Shown in pieces: positions 1-9,959 of a stretch of 64,000 nt of DNA. Origin of the DNA: Isoetes taiwanensis (Eukaryota; Streptophyta; Lycopodiopsida; Isoetales; Isoetaceae); contig JAJEKV010000040.1 in NCBI GenBank assembly GCA_021234155.1, positions 13,862,353 to 13,926,352 of the forward strand, in the 5' to 3' direction. Within the stretch, counting starts at the first letter, position 1. Each line of letters opens with the position of its first letter. The notes under the pieces are model-generated. The model ran no database searches and was not told where the DNA came from. It saw nothing but the letters and a program-made list of their open reading frames with translations. A program made the position numbers and the translations under genes.

Positions 1-89
1 CTCCCAAGTTGAGGTAACTCCTTACCATGATAAGCCTTTAGGAATGAAACATTCACTACATCATGCATTTTCCAACCTTTGAGGCAATC

Positions 90-722
90 TTAATTGATAT
101 GCATTCTCATTGACCACTTTAATAACTTGAAATGGTCCATGGAAGCGGGGTGCCAACTTAAGATCCTTCTTGCTTGTGTGACTTTCTTAAAGTGGCCTTT
201 ATGGATCCTCATCCATACCCAATCTCCTTCCTTAAAACTATTGGTTGCCGCATAACTTAGATGATTTATTTGCAAAGATGCTTGAGCATCTCGTATACGA
301 GCTTGAAGCAAGTCTATGAGATCCTTATGCTCAATAACCAAATCATCAGCAGCTGGAACATCTTCACACACTCGAAAGAGTGGCTCCCGCACAGGCTGAC
401 CATAGACCGCCTGAAAAGGAGTCATCTTTATGGTAGACTGATAGGTATTATTATACACAAATTCAGCAATAGGCAAATACTCTTCCCAATGACCTTGATG
501 TTCATTGACAAACCCCCTTAAGATGGAACAAATAACTTTATTGACCACCTCGGATTGTCCATCAGTTTCTGGGTGAAAAGCAGTGGAGAACCTCAACTCT
601 GTCCCCAATTGCATAAATAATGCCTTCCAGAATTTACTAGTAAACTTTGTATCACGATCGGATACAATAATCTTTGGCAAACCATGTAACCTAAATATCT
701 CTTTGATAAAGAGCGTAGCCGC
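90..722 (-). pseudogene. Integrase, C-terminal half of catalytic core plus C-terminal domain (family A)
   Basis: The minus-strand translation shows the second catalytic Asp region (SDRDTKFTSKFWKALF), then HPETDGQSEVVN with the catalytic Glu, then the YNNTYQSTIKMTPFQAVYG motif and the GDWVWMRI start of the C-terminal domain. The HHCC zinc finger and the first catalytic Asp are missing. The RNase H ORF runs directly into this piece at about 722-724, so roughly 150 codons have been deleted compared with the sister copy at 29178-33612. It cannot encode an active integrase. Confidence 0.93.
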
Positions 723-723
723 A

Positions 724-1190
724 CTATAGCTTCATTTCCTCCAAATGGTTGGATTGTGCTATAGAAAGAGAACAAACTGCATAACGTCTACTTAAAGCAT
801 CAGCTACAACATTCTCTTTACCAGGACGATAATCCACTGAGAAATCATATTGCTGCATAAAAGCAACCCATTTCAACTGCCTTTCCGATAATGTTTTCTG
901 TGAAACAATGTGCCTAATGCTTTGGTGGTCAGTCAAAATATGAACTGTTGACCCTATAAGATAGTGTCGCCACACTTTCAAAGCATGAATGACAGCTAGA
1001 AATTCCTTATCATAAACACTATATCTACTTTCCGTGTCAGAAAACTTCCGACTTTCATAAGCAATAGGATGACCATCCTGCATCAAAAAGCGCCCAAAGC
1101 CATACCACTTGCATCAACACATAACAAGAAAGGTAGACCAAACTTTTGCAAAGCGTAACGGGAGGATTAACCATGGCATCCTTTAAAACT
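724..1190 (-). pseudogene. Retrotransposon RNase H (family A)
   Basis: The translation contains MQDGHPIAYESRKFS, YDKEFLAVIHALKVWRHYL, ILTDHQSIRHI and the linker end VDYRPGKENVVADALSR, the usual RNase H blocks of gypsy elements. The Asp of ILTDH and the Glu of KEFLAV are kept. The N-terminal strand (upstream of 1086) is in another frame, so the domain is frameshifted from reverse transcriptase. It is part of the degenerate polyprotein. Confidence 0.93.
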
Positions 1191-1279
1191 TGGAAAGCAA
1201 AACCGATGATTATGATTCCATTGGAAAGGAACGTCTTTTCGTAGCAACAAATATAAATCTGAAGCTAAAGCGAGCAAAA

Positions 1280-2120
1280 TTCTACAAACTTCCTATAATA
1301 AGCGCATAAGCCCAAAAAAGGAACATAATCGAGGCCGAAGTAGGTACAGGCCAATCCACAATTGCTTGTACCTTACTGGGATCAACTTTAAGACCCTCAG
1401 CGCAAACAATATGACCCAAATATTCAATTTCCGATTGGAAAAATATACTTTTCTTAGGATTAAGAGTAATAGACTCCTCCCTTAACCGGCCGGAAAACCT
1501 CCATAAATGCAAGTAATGGTCTTCCCTCGGACTTACTAAAACTAATATGTCATCAAAGAACACGACAACATAAACCCCATGCACATCTTCAAATATTAAG
1601 CCCCATTAGCCTCCAAAGAAGCCGGGCGCATTTGTAAGTCCAAATGGCATGACTAAAACTCATAATGTCCAAAGGTTGTCCTAAACGCAGTCTTGTGAAC
1701 ATCTTCAGGCGCAACCTTAAGTTGCCAATACCCTGACTTAAGATCAAGACGGCTAAAAACTGTGGCACCTTGGAGTTGATCAAACAAATCATCCGCCCTT
1801 GGTATAGGAAACCCGATTCTTTATGGTTATCTTATTCAAAAGCGATAATCTATACACATCGCCCCGGGAATTATCTTTTTCTTAACCAACAAGGCGGGGA
1901 GCACCAAAAGGTGAAGAACTATGGCGGATCAATCCGACTTTTGAAGCAACTCATCAAGTTGGCGCCTAATCTCAACTTGTTGGCCATGCATTCTCGATAA
2001 GGAGCTTGATTAGGAGGTTCTTTCCCGGGAAGAAGATCAATCCTGTGGTCCTCCAAACGTTGGGGTGGCAAAGTTTGTGGAATTTCATTTGAAAAGACAT
2101 CATCAAAATAATGCAAAAGA
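1280..2120 (-). pseudogene. Reverse transcriptase (family A), frameshifted
   Basis: Three frames carry pieces. The fingers (RLEDHRIDLLPG, then APYR) lie near 1980-2060, the palm ([19 protein letters not shown], then KTAFRT) near 1690-1790, and the active-site block FFDDILV near 1535-1560, followed by LGHIV and the thumb/connection. FFDD stands where YVDD or FVDD is usual. At least three frameshifts separate the blocks. Confidence 0.9.
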
Positions 2121-2248
2121 CGTTTGGACGCTCATTTAATGGGGATACTTCTAACTTAGAGCATAAAACCACCAAATACACAAAATGAGTTTTCATTGCA
2201 AAGCGTTTAAAGCTGACCTTGTAAACTGTGGGAATAGGGGATACAATA

Positions 2249-2650
2249 TCATCCTTCACAAACTTGAAGGTCTTTTACCCCTTCCAAGGATAACATAACA
2301 ATACCCGCTTTCCAATCTATAAGAGGATTAATAGCCTTATGCCATGGCATGCCTAGAATAATATCCATACCTCCAAGGTCAGAAAACCATGAAAGAACGT
2401 TTACGATATATCCACGCAATTGAAATTCAACATCCTTGACCATAAATGAAGAAGGCGGAGGAGCAACATTCAAGAAAAGCGAAGCTAATTCTACATCACT
2501 TGATAAAGGAATAGAAGTTAATTTGAGTTCTTTCACCTGGAAAGCAGAAATAAAATCAAACTCCTTTGCCCGGATCGAATAGGACATGTACTTTTTGATC
2601 TTGAATAGTAGCCCAAAATCGTAAGAGACTACTATTCTCAACGAGAATCC
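2249..2650 (-). pseudogene. Aspartic protease and linker (family A)
   Basis: The translation runs from the LFDPGKG region through ELASLFLNV and ends with DIILGMPWHKAINPLIDW, the conserved hydrophobic-GMPW block after a gypsy protease. The catalytic DSG is read as DPG, which would inactivate the enzyme, and a frameshift follows it. It would normally cut the gag-pol polyprotein. Confidence 0.8.
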
Positions 2651-2659
2651 ATATCCGAT

Positions 2660-3730
2660 TTTTTCGGGACCGTAGCCACCTTCTTCCCTTTTCCATCTCC
2701 GTGAACGAAGCTACTTTCTTACTTTTATCCTCTTTCTTAGTCCCGGACTTAAGAGTAGGTGTAGCTTCCTTTTCGTTCCCCTTTCTTCTTTTCCAAATAA
2801 GTAGGGCATTCATAAAACTTATGATGGGTTGAATAACAAACAAAACACTTATTTTTTCGCCGATAAGCGCTTCTTGCGTGCTTGATCACGATTCCTTTGG
2901 CTCTTTGGCCCCAACGGGTTCATTATACGCAGCGTCGTATGCGGCCGTTTGAATGGCCCGGACCACTGGAGCAAATCCCATTGATTTATCCGAAAACCAC
3001 TGCGCCTCTTTCATAGAAACTTTGAGGCCACGTTGAGCATTAATGGCTTGATGGGGCCAAACCTTCCTCCTCTACTTTCTCTGCCATCTTTCTGAGCTCA
3101 CCAAAGAAAGATTGGCAACTTGCGGGTCGAGCTTTGCAGGTACCCAACGATGCACCCACCCATGAGTTTTTCGGACTTCTCGGCATCATTTTTACTAAGC
3201 TGAAGTCCTTTCTTTAAAACTTCGATGCGGCCTAAAGATCGAGCAGTTTCCATGTTTTGTTGGGTCAACTTATTCCATTCGCGATAAGATCGCTCCCAAT
3301 TATGACCCAAAAAGCGATTTTTGATTTGCTTTTCAAATTCGCAAAGGTAACAATAGGTTGATCGATTGTTTGGTTCTTACGGATATCGAGCCACCGGTCC
3401 TTTGCAACCCCATCCGGATGATTTCGGCAAAATATGGCGAGTGTCCTCGTCATCCTTAGTCTTAGCAAAATATGAATTCAAATCCGGCCCCGCGAATAAT
3501 TCATCCGCATCACTAGTGGCGTGAATACTTTTGAATTCAATTTTGACATTGGCACCGTTTTGATGCCACTCGTGGGCCCGGCGACTTTGCCGCAATTCGC
3601 CCACCTGGCGGCCGCAGAGAATCAATTCTGCTGACTCATAATTCGAGCCTCGGCGGTGCAAGTTTTTCTCTCATGGCGAATTATCATGCTCTAACTCAAA
3701 AGTTTTTCCTTGAGCTCTTCATCTTCCAAG
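2660..3730 (-). pseudogene. gag with CCHC zinc knuckle (family A)
   Basis: Blocks in several frames read as a retrotransposon gag: FANLKSKFKNRF, then LGHNWERSYREWNKL, a helical QQNMETARSLGRIEVLKKG stretch and an arginine/lysine-rich tail. At about 2800-2845 a CX2CX4HX4C zinc knuckle is visible (CFVC, then H, then C). The N-terminus near 3661 is basic. There are at least four frame breaks. Confidence 0.78.
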
Positions 3731-3760
3731 TTAACATTGGCGGGAACCCGGCCATCGAAA

Positions 3761-3777
3761 CTTGTTGCTCGATACCA
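3761..3777 (-). promoter_or_regulatory. Primer binding site (initiator tRNA-Met type), family A
   Basis: On the minus strand this reads TGGTATCGAGCAACAAG, one insertion/change from the TGGTATCAGAGC site complementary to the 3' end of initiator tRNA-Met. It lies directly inside the LTR at 3779-4002 and fixes the element's orientation. Confidence 0.75.
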
Positions 3778-3778
3778 C

Positions 3779-4002
3779 TAAGGCGGACACTTGACGTGGC
3801 ACGCTATCTCACCACCCAACCCACGAGCCCTCGCCTATGACCACGGCTGCCCAGGCTCTCCCCGAGCTACTATATAGCATGCACGCCCCTTTGGTCCATC
3901 TTTGGACCAAAGCCCTCTTTGGACCATAGGCCCCTTTTTGGACTAAAGGCCCTCTTTGGCCTAAAAGCCATCTTTGGACTCCACGCCCTTAGCATATAGC
4001 GG
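3779..4002 (-). repeat. 5' LTR of family A copy 1 (LTR-A)
   Basis: About 223 bp, aligning in reverse with LTR-A at 27397-27616. Both contain repeated CTTTGG/CCAAAG blocks, a CTATATAG box next to GCTCGGGGAGAG, and ends built around GGACGTGGCA and TGCCACGT. The outer end here reads CGCTATATGC where the other copy has TGATATATGC, so the terminal TG is lost or misread. The CTATATAG box is a likely TATA box for element transcription. Confidence 0.8.
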
Positions 4003-5434
4003 CGAGCAAATTATGCGGAAGGGGCATGCTCAAAAGCGAGAGAATGGATCAAGCGGAGGGTAGCAACCATAGCTAATGGATTACGCAAATACCGACCAAA
4101 GGGCTCTTGCACGCCTAACAATACCTACAAAAATCACTTGGCCGAAAAGTAAGTTTAGAGCAGGAAAAAATGATTTGAAGTGCAAAACCCCGATCTTGCC
4201 CTAAATCAAAATTTCTGCAATTTTGTTTTGAGGTAAGCGGCGGTGTATCGACGGAGACACATCGAAAATCAACCGACGGTATCTTTTCAAACCGGACAAA
4301 ATCGTATATGGCCCAAATCAAAGCATATAAACTTCAAAGATCGATTTATCTCATCGATATTTTATTTCGTAGAATAGGAAACAGCCGGTTCATGCAGAAG
4401 CCAATTTTGGCGCCACAAATTAGGCACATTTCGGCCACATAGCACCTGGAAATAGGATTAAACAGTTAGTAACTCTTTTAGCTCCTTTCCGACGTTATTA
4501 TCTGAACCACGAATCTAACAGAGCAAGCCACAACCGTTTCCCTTTCCACATTCCACAAAAGCTTCCATCCACATACCTAAAAGCTCCATCAAAACCCAAT
4601 TATCAAAGTGGCGACGAGCTCCTAACCTCGGAATCCCAGAATCGTTCAAAATTTTCTACGCTGCCCCGTGATGAGAATTTCGAGAACTAATTGTCCCTTT
4701 TTTTATATAAAGTTAAATAAATAGGTATGCCACCTGTCAAATACCATTAAATGTTGGCTTATTTTTGCTTTTAATCGACGGCCAACAATAGCCTCAATTT
4801 TAAGGGTCAAGATTTCATGCCCCAATTCTGCAATCATTTAATGCAACCATTAAATCACCTTCCAACCACATTCAACGGCTAGGATATCACTTGCCCCCTT
4901 TGATCCGACGGTCTCCAGATGTGCGACATGCCCCATGCATGCAAATACATGCCCCACATAAAGATCAAACGGCCAAAGGTGTGCCACCTCAAACTCCCCA
5001 AAACAAACGGCCTGGATTGATTTAAATATATAGACGATCTATTTCATGGGGGCATCCAAAGTAATTTTATATATATTATGATATATACAAGTTTTTGTAC
5101 TATCAATGGATTTATGAGAAATGGTTTACTAAGATCGGAGAGTAAAATTCAAGCTTAAAAGGTACAGTATCTAAAGTTGAGTGTCAAAAGTTGTTAGAAG
5201 AACTCATACTGGAAGTTGAATTGGTCGATATTGCCATATAATTTCGTACAATTTAGCAGTCTTCTTCTTAACGTATAGTCATAGGTAAATCCCAAATTTT
5301 TTTTTGCTCAAATCGAATTCAAGTATAATAATCCTATGGTGAAGTAATAATCCCATTGATGAAGCACACCATTGTTTATTAGAATTTCTAGCAGTCATAA
5401 GTTCACCACTATTTATTAGAATTTCTTCATTTAC
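4003..5434. other. Intergenic, no gene recognised
   Basis: No protein family or RNA gene could be recognised. The only longish frame (4115-4321, minus) has no recognisable motif. 4860-5050 is rich in short palindromic words built on ATGCCCCATGCATG and GATCAAACGG, similar in style to 6740-7140, and probably old MITE debris. Confidence 0.5.
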
Positions 5435-5584
5435 AGAATAAAAATGATTCAGTGCCAGTGGAAGTGCCATGCTGAAAGCTTGTCTTCCAATCCATAATGG
5501 TCCTCCTTTTGGAATCTTTAAATTGTTGGAATTGGTAAATTCTAGGCATATATGATGGCAAATTTTGTACAGACCAAAAATAAC
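5435..5584 (-). other. Orphan exon-like segment, unidentified
   Basis: On the minus strand, 150 bases (exactly 50 codons) stay open from a good acceptor (TTTGTCTTTCAG) to a GTAAATG donor. The peptide includes KIPKGGPLWIGRQ and AFSMALPLALNHFY and looks like real protein sequence. I do not recognise the family, and no flanking exon was found. It may be a gene fragment left by a transposon or the exon of a decayed gene. Confidence 0.35.
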
Positions 5585-6042
5585 CTGAAAGACAAATAAA
5601 GTGTGATTATTAAGACTCAACATCACATATAAATTGCTAAAGAAGTCAGCTGAAGAAGCCAAAGGCAAAAGTATTAACCAGTACGTCTATAAAACTATGC
5701 AAATACGTGACAAAAGCTAAATGATAAATTCTTCTAGCAAAATCATATAAGTACTTCTACAACAATGTCTAATAAAGGCTGCGCTCCATATGCGTATGTT
5801 GGTAGCAAAATAGAAAAGTATATCAATGTCTAATTATCCTTGGCAACAAATTATATGTTTATTGCATATTGGACATTAACTCAACTTTTTTATTAGGGGT
5901 ACACAAATGTTGCATGATGTGCTCAAGGATGTATGTACACCATGATTCACTTATATTAAACTATGCAATATGTCTATTGTGAAGGGCGATATAATCAATG
6001 TACTTGTGCAATTAGTTGCTCTTACAAATGTGGTTATTTCAG

Positions 6043-6145
6043 AGCAGAAAATATGCCCGTGAAAAGTAATCAGGTAGATTTGAGCTATCTGCTTGAAGCT
6101 TCAGACGGTGAACTAGGTATTCAATCCAGTCCAAGCTGCCAATGA
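6043..6145 (+). other. Orphan terminal-exon-like segment, unidentified
   Basis: A TGGTTATTTCAG acceptor opens a short frame reading AENMPVKSNQVDLSYLLEAS, then DGELGIQSS, ending at TGA. The acidic/hydrophobic YLLEASDGELG motif looks like the C-terminus of a plant protein, but I cannot name it. No upstream exon is recognisable. Confidence 0.3.
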
Positions 6146-7164
6146 TCTACGAATCCCCTCCGCCGCTGCAGCACCCCCGCCAATGTCGACAAATCGGTTG
6201 CATACCTGTTGCTGGAACCCGCTTGCCTGCCAATGATCTGCAAAGAACACGCTTCCACAAAATTAAAAATACGAATTTTTTTCATTCCCATCACAGTAGC
6301 CCGTTTTTAGTTAATTCTTCCACATTCCAACAATTAAAAGACAAAATGAAATCTAGGTCTTCCAGGCGCAAGCACAAAGTGGTAAAAATAGGCTTACATC
6401 ATGAAGCTATGAGTATTCTATGAGCTACATCTTTGCGGTGAGGGAAGAACATCTTGAAGCGGAATGAAAGGTTGTTGTGCTTTCGTTTGTTGGAGGAAAA
6501 AAAAAGTAAGAACAGACCGCTTGATTTTGCGGTTAAAGGCCTCCATTATGCAAAAGGGAGCCGTCGGAAGGAAAAAGCCATATCGGCATGTCCAAGAAGA
6601 AGCGGACCTTGCCTCAACACCTTGAATTTGAATCTAATGGATGTCTGCTCGTAGAGGTTTAGTGGAAGCTTTGTATTTGTGTCATTAATTTTTGCTGCCA
6701 ACTTATAACAAGGCATTAATTACACTAAATAAATTATTGAAGGAAAATGCCCTAATTTCAAGGATGGACGGTCTACATAATATGCCCCAATTGAATCCCT
6801 AGATCTAACGGCTCACATCATAATATGCCCCGATTGAATCCCTAGATCTAACGGCTCACATCAAAAGCCTCAAATAAAGGGGGCTGCTTGGGGTTGATTG
6901 AAGTGTCACCGTCTGGACCGTCCATCTCAAAGATGGACGGCCGAGATCAATCTTTACCAACAATTTCCTTGCACCTTCCTTAGGCTTAAAATCAAGGCCC
7001 ACGATTTCTCCCGTGCCGTCGGCCCGACCCGGGGATGGGGTGCATGCCCCATGCATGCCCCCCCATCAAATCCAAGGGCCATTATCGCGACACCTCAGAA
7101 AATTGATGGCCAGGATGAATCTCTACCTAGTTTCACCCCCCCATAGGACCCATAATATAATTGT
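6146..7164. other. Intergenic with small repeats
   Basis: No gene is recognised. About 6776-6862 holds two near-identical tandem 42-bp units containing ATATGCCCC and CCCTAGATCTAACGGCTCAC. 6915-6942 is a hairpin, GGACCGTCCATCT facing AGATGGACGGCC. The block resembles the GGACGG/GATC-rich palindromic debris at 4860-5050. Confidence 0.5.
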
Positions 7165-7750
7165 ATATATATACAAGAAATTTAACACGGCCTACGGTGC
7201 ATGTTCCAATAGTGCAAGTTCTAATTTTAGCATGTTTCTAGGTGCAAGTTGAGATTCTTTTGGATTTGATGTTATGAAGATTCTCCTAGATTCCCCTTTA
7301 ATTCTATGACATTCCCTCGCTTAGACTATATGAAGATTCCTTTGGTTCTCCAAGAATGCATTAGATTTTATGAGAATTCCTTGCATTCTCTTAAACTTTT
7401 ATGAGATACCCTTGATCATTATCAAGATTACCCTAGATTCTCTATGATTTATGAAGATTCTCTTAGATTCCCCTCAAATTCCACGAGATTCCCGTAGATT
7501 TGCTTACACTTGCTTACATTTTATGAGATTCCCTTAGATTTTATTACATTTCATGCAAATTCTCACGAGATTCTATGTAGATTCCTTTAGATTTTATGAA
7601 GATTCTTATAGATTGCATGTTCAAGATTCCCCTACATTCTAGAACTTATTAGAATTTATTAGAACTATCTAGAATGCTATACTTTATTTTATCTTAATTA
7701 GAAAATTACCCTTAAGTATATTTGAAACAAAAATTATTCATAGAACTAAT

Positions 7751-7808
7751 GCTTGGTCTAGTGGTTAGAGTGGGGGTTTGGGGGTTGAGGTCGGGGTTGA
7801 ATCCCTCC
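7751..7808 (+). repeat. tRNA-derived SINE-like head, copy 1
   Basis: A-box-like TGGTCTAGTGG at 7754-7764 and B-box-like GGTTGAATCCC at 7795-7805 are separated by 30 bases, about the spacing in a tRNA gene. This suggests a former internal RNA polymerase III promoter. The acceptor stem is not convincing, so it is a SINE head and not a tRNA gene. Confidence 0.6.
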
Positions 7809-9222
7809 AATAACATAAAAATTTTAAAAGTCTTTCCTTAAGGGACGAGCATTCAACATGAGCCTTAGGATCTTAGACTCGATCAACGATCAAGATCTCA
7901 CCATATAAAAGCAATATGAGTCGTAGGATCTATTACATATAATTCCTAAAGCCATCCGGACCGTAGGATATGTGCCAAGCCCACTGGCCGACGATCTCGA
8001 ATCGGCGACCGGGATCAAGAGCAACCTGGACCGTTAGATCGATTACATATAACTCCCAAGCCATGTGCACCGTAGGATGTGTCCCAAACCAACGTGAGCC
8101 GTAGGATCTCGGATCGGCGATCGGGGATCAAATCAACACGGGCCAGATTAGGATCGCTTACATTTAGTCTACAAACAAACTCCCAAGCCATCGGGCGCCG
8201 CGATACCTCCCAAAGCCCGTGAGCCGTAGGATCTCGGATCAACGGTCGGATTGAGTGCGACAAACATATATCCACCGTACCAAACCTCCCAAAGCCACGT
8301 AAGCCGTAGGATCCCGGATCAACGGTCGGATTGAGTGTTACAAACATAAGAACATATATATGTTATGATAATAGATATATACAAGAAATTTAACACGTCC
8401 TACGGTGCATTATTCCAGTTTTAGCACGTTCTTACGGTGCAAGGCCCTGTCGTGCTCTAGGTAACCAACGATTTTACTGAGATTCTCTTGTGATTCCTCT
8501 ATATTCTTCAACATTCTATGTACTATATTTAGCATCCATGAAGATTCCCCTAGATTCTCTTAGAATTTTCTATTTTGATTGAGGTGCTTACCCATGAGCA
8601 TTTAGAACCTTCCAAAATAATCTATTTTGGATCTGTGCAACATTTCTAAAACTTGTGGCTCTTTGCAAAACCTTAAAAAAAACTCTAAGATTTCATCAAG
8701 ATTTTCTTAGATTCCCTTAGATATTATGAAGATTCCCTTAGATTCAACTAGATTTTAAGAGATTCCGTTAGAGTTGTAAATTTTTTCCTACATTCTCTTA
8801 CAATTTATGAGATTTCCTTATATTCCCTTTAATTCTCTTGGATTCTCTTACATTCTAGAAATTTCTAGAACATTCTAGAACTTTCTAGAGCATTCTGAAA
8901 CTTTCAAAACATCCTAGAGCTTTCTAGAAGTATTTTCCTATTCCCTTACATTTCCGAAGATTCCCCTACATTCTAGAACTTATTAGAACAATTTGGGACT
9001 TTCTGGAAGGATTCTCTTAAATTCCCCCTAGATTCTCTTATATTCAAAACATTCTAGAATATTACGAAACTTTCTAGAACATTCTAGAAGATTTTAGAAC
9101 TTTCTAGAGCCTTGAACATTCTAGAACTTTCTTGAACTATCTAGAATGTTATATTATATTTTATCTTAATCAAAACATTACTCTTAAGTATATTTGAAAC
9201 ATAAATCACTCATGGAATTAAT

Positions 9223-9282
9223 GCTTGGTCTAGTGGTTAGAGTAGGGGGTTTAGGGGGTTGAGGTCGTGGTTGAATCCCCTA
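9223..9282 (+). repeat. tRNA-derived SINE-like head, copy 2
   Basis: Same A-box (9226-9236) and B-box (9269-9279) as at 7751-7808, with the same flanks (AATGCTTGGTCTAG upstream, AATAACATAAAAA downstream). It is the counterpart in the second unit of the tandem repeat. Confidence 0.6.
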
Positions 9283-9959
9283 ATAACATAAAAAATTTTA
9301 GAAGCCTTTTCTTAAGGGACCGAGCATTCAAAATGAGCCTTAGGATCTTAGACTCGATCAACGATCAAGATCTCACCATATAAAAAGCAATATAAGCCAT
9401 AGGATCTATTACATATAATTTCCAAAGCCATGTGGACCGTAAGATATGTGCCAAACAGCGTGAGAGTAGGATCTCGGATCGGCGATCGGGATCAAGAGCA
9501 ACCTGGGCCGTAGGATCGATTACATAGAGTCTATATAGAAACTCCCAAGCCATCGGGCCGTAGGATGTGTCCCCAAGCAAGCGTGGTAGTAGGATCTTGA
9601 ACCGAGCGATCGGGATCAAATCAACTGGACCGTAGGATCGTCTATATAGAATATATATAGAATCTTCCAAGCCATCGAGGCGTGGGATCGTCCCAAAGCC
9701 ACGTGGGCGTAGGATCTCGAGCAGACCCCATCCCGGATAAGCGCGACAAACATAAGAATATATATATGGTTGATAATAGATATTAGTTATCATAGCAGGT
9801 AAGGTATTACTAGTTATCATCATCGTATTATATACCTCATAGCTCAACGGATGTACCACAAAATATTGAACATTCTCATGGTGGTATATTTCATAACTTT
9901 AACAGGTGTAACAAGTCAAATAAACCCCTATCCAGTTAAATAAACATGCATTCTATACT

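Larger units (their letters stand above)
1..4002 (-). mobile_element. Ty3/gypsy retrotransposon, family A copy 1 (3' end outside window)
   Basis: Read on the minus strand, the order is 5' LTR, PBS, gag, protease, reverse transcriptase, RNase H, integrase, which is the Ty3/gypsy order. Every domain is broken by frameshifts or deletions, so no polyprotein can be read through. The 3' end with chromodomain and 3' LTR runs off the left edge. The integrase and RNase H DNA is nearly identical to the pieces at 29178-29767 and 33382-34130, and the first ~400 bases match 26674-27250 in reverse, which defines family A. It is a dead copy. Confidence 0.93.
7165..9790. repeat. Two-copy tandem repeat (~1.2 and ~1.4 kb units)
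   Basis: Unit 1 (7165-8365) and unit 2 (8366-9790) start with the same ATATACAAGAAATTTAACAC and CCTACGGTGCA sequence. Both continue through an AT-rich degenerate array of GATTC/CTTAGATT words, the tRNA-like head, the phrase CTTAGGATCTTAGACTCGAT, and a block of repeated CCGTAGGATC / GGATCGGCGATCGGGATC motifs. They end in ATAAGAAYATATATATG. Equivalent points are about 1.46 kb apart. No coding capacity is seen; the 110- and 164-codon minus frames here are products of the repeated motif. Confidence 0.85.

Noticed and set aside
7165-9790. CRISPR-like array from the repeated GGATC motifs
   Set aside because: Repeats are irregular, overlapping and lack uniform spacers; the context is a plant nuclear genome.
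8015-9859. Minus-strand frames of 110 and 164 codons
   Set aside because: They repeat the same short peptide because they read the CCGTAGGATC/GATCGGCG array; no independent protein signal.
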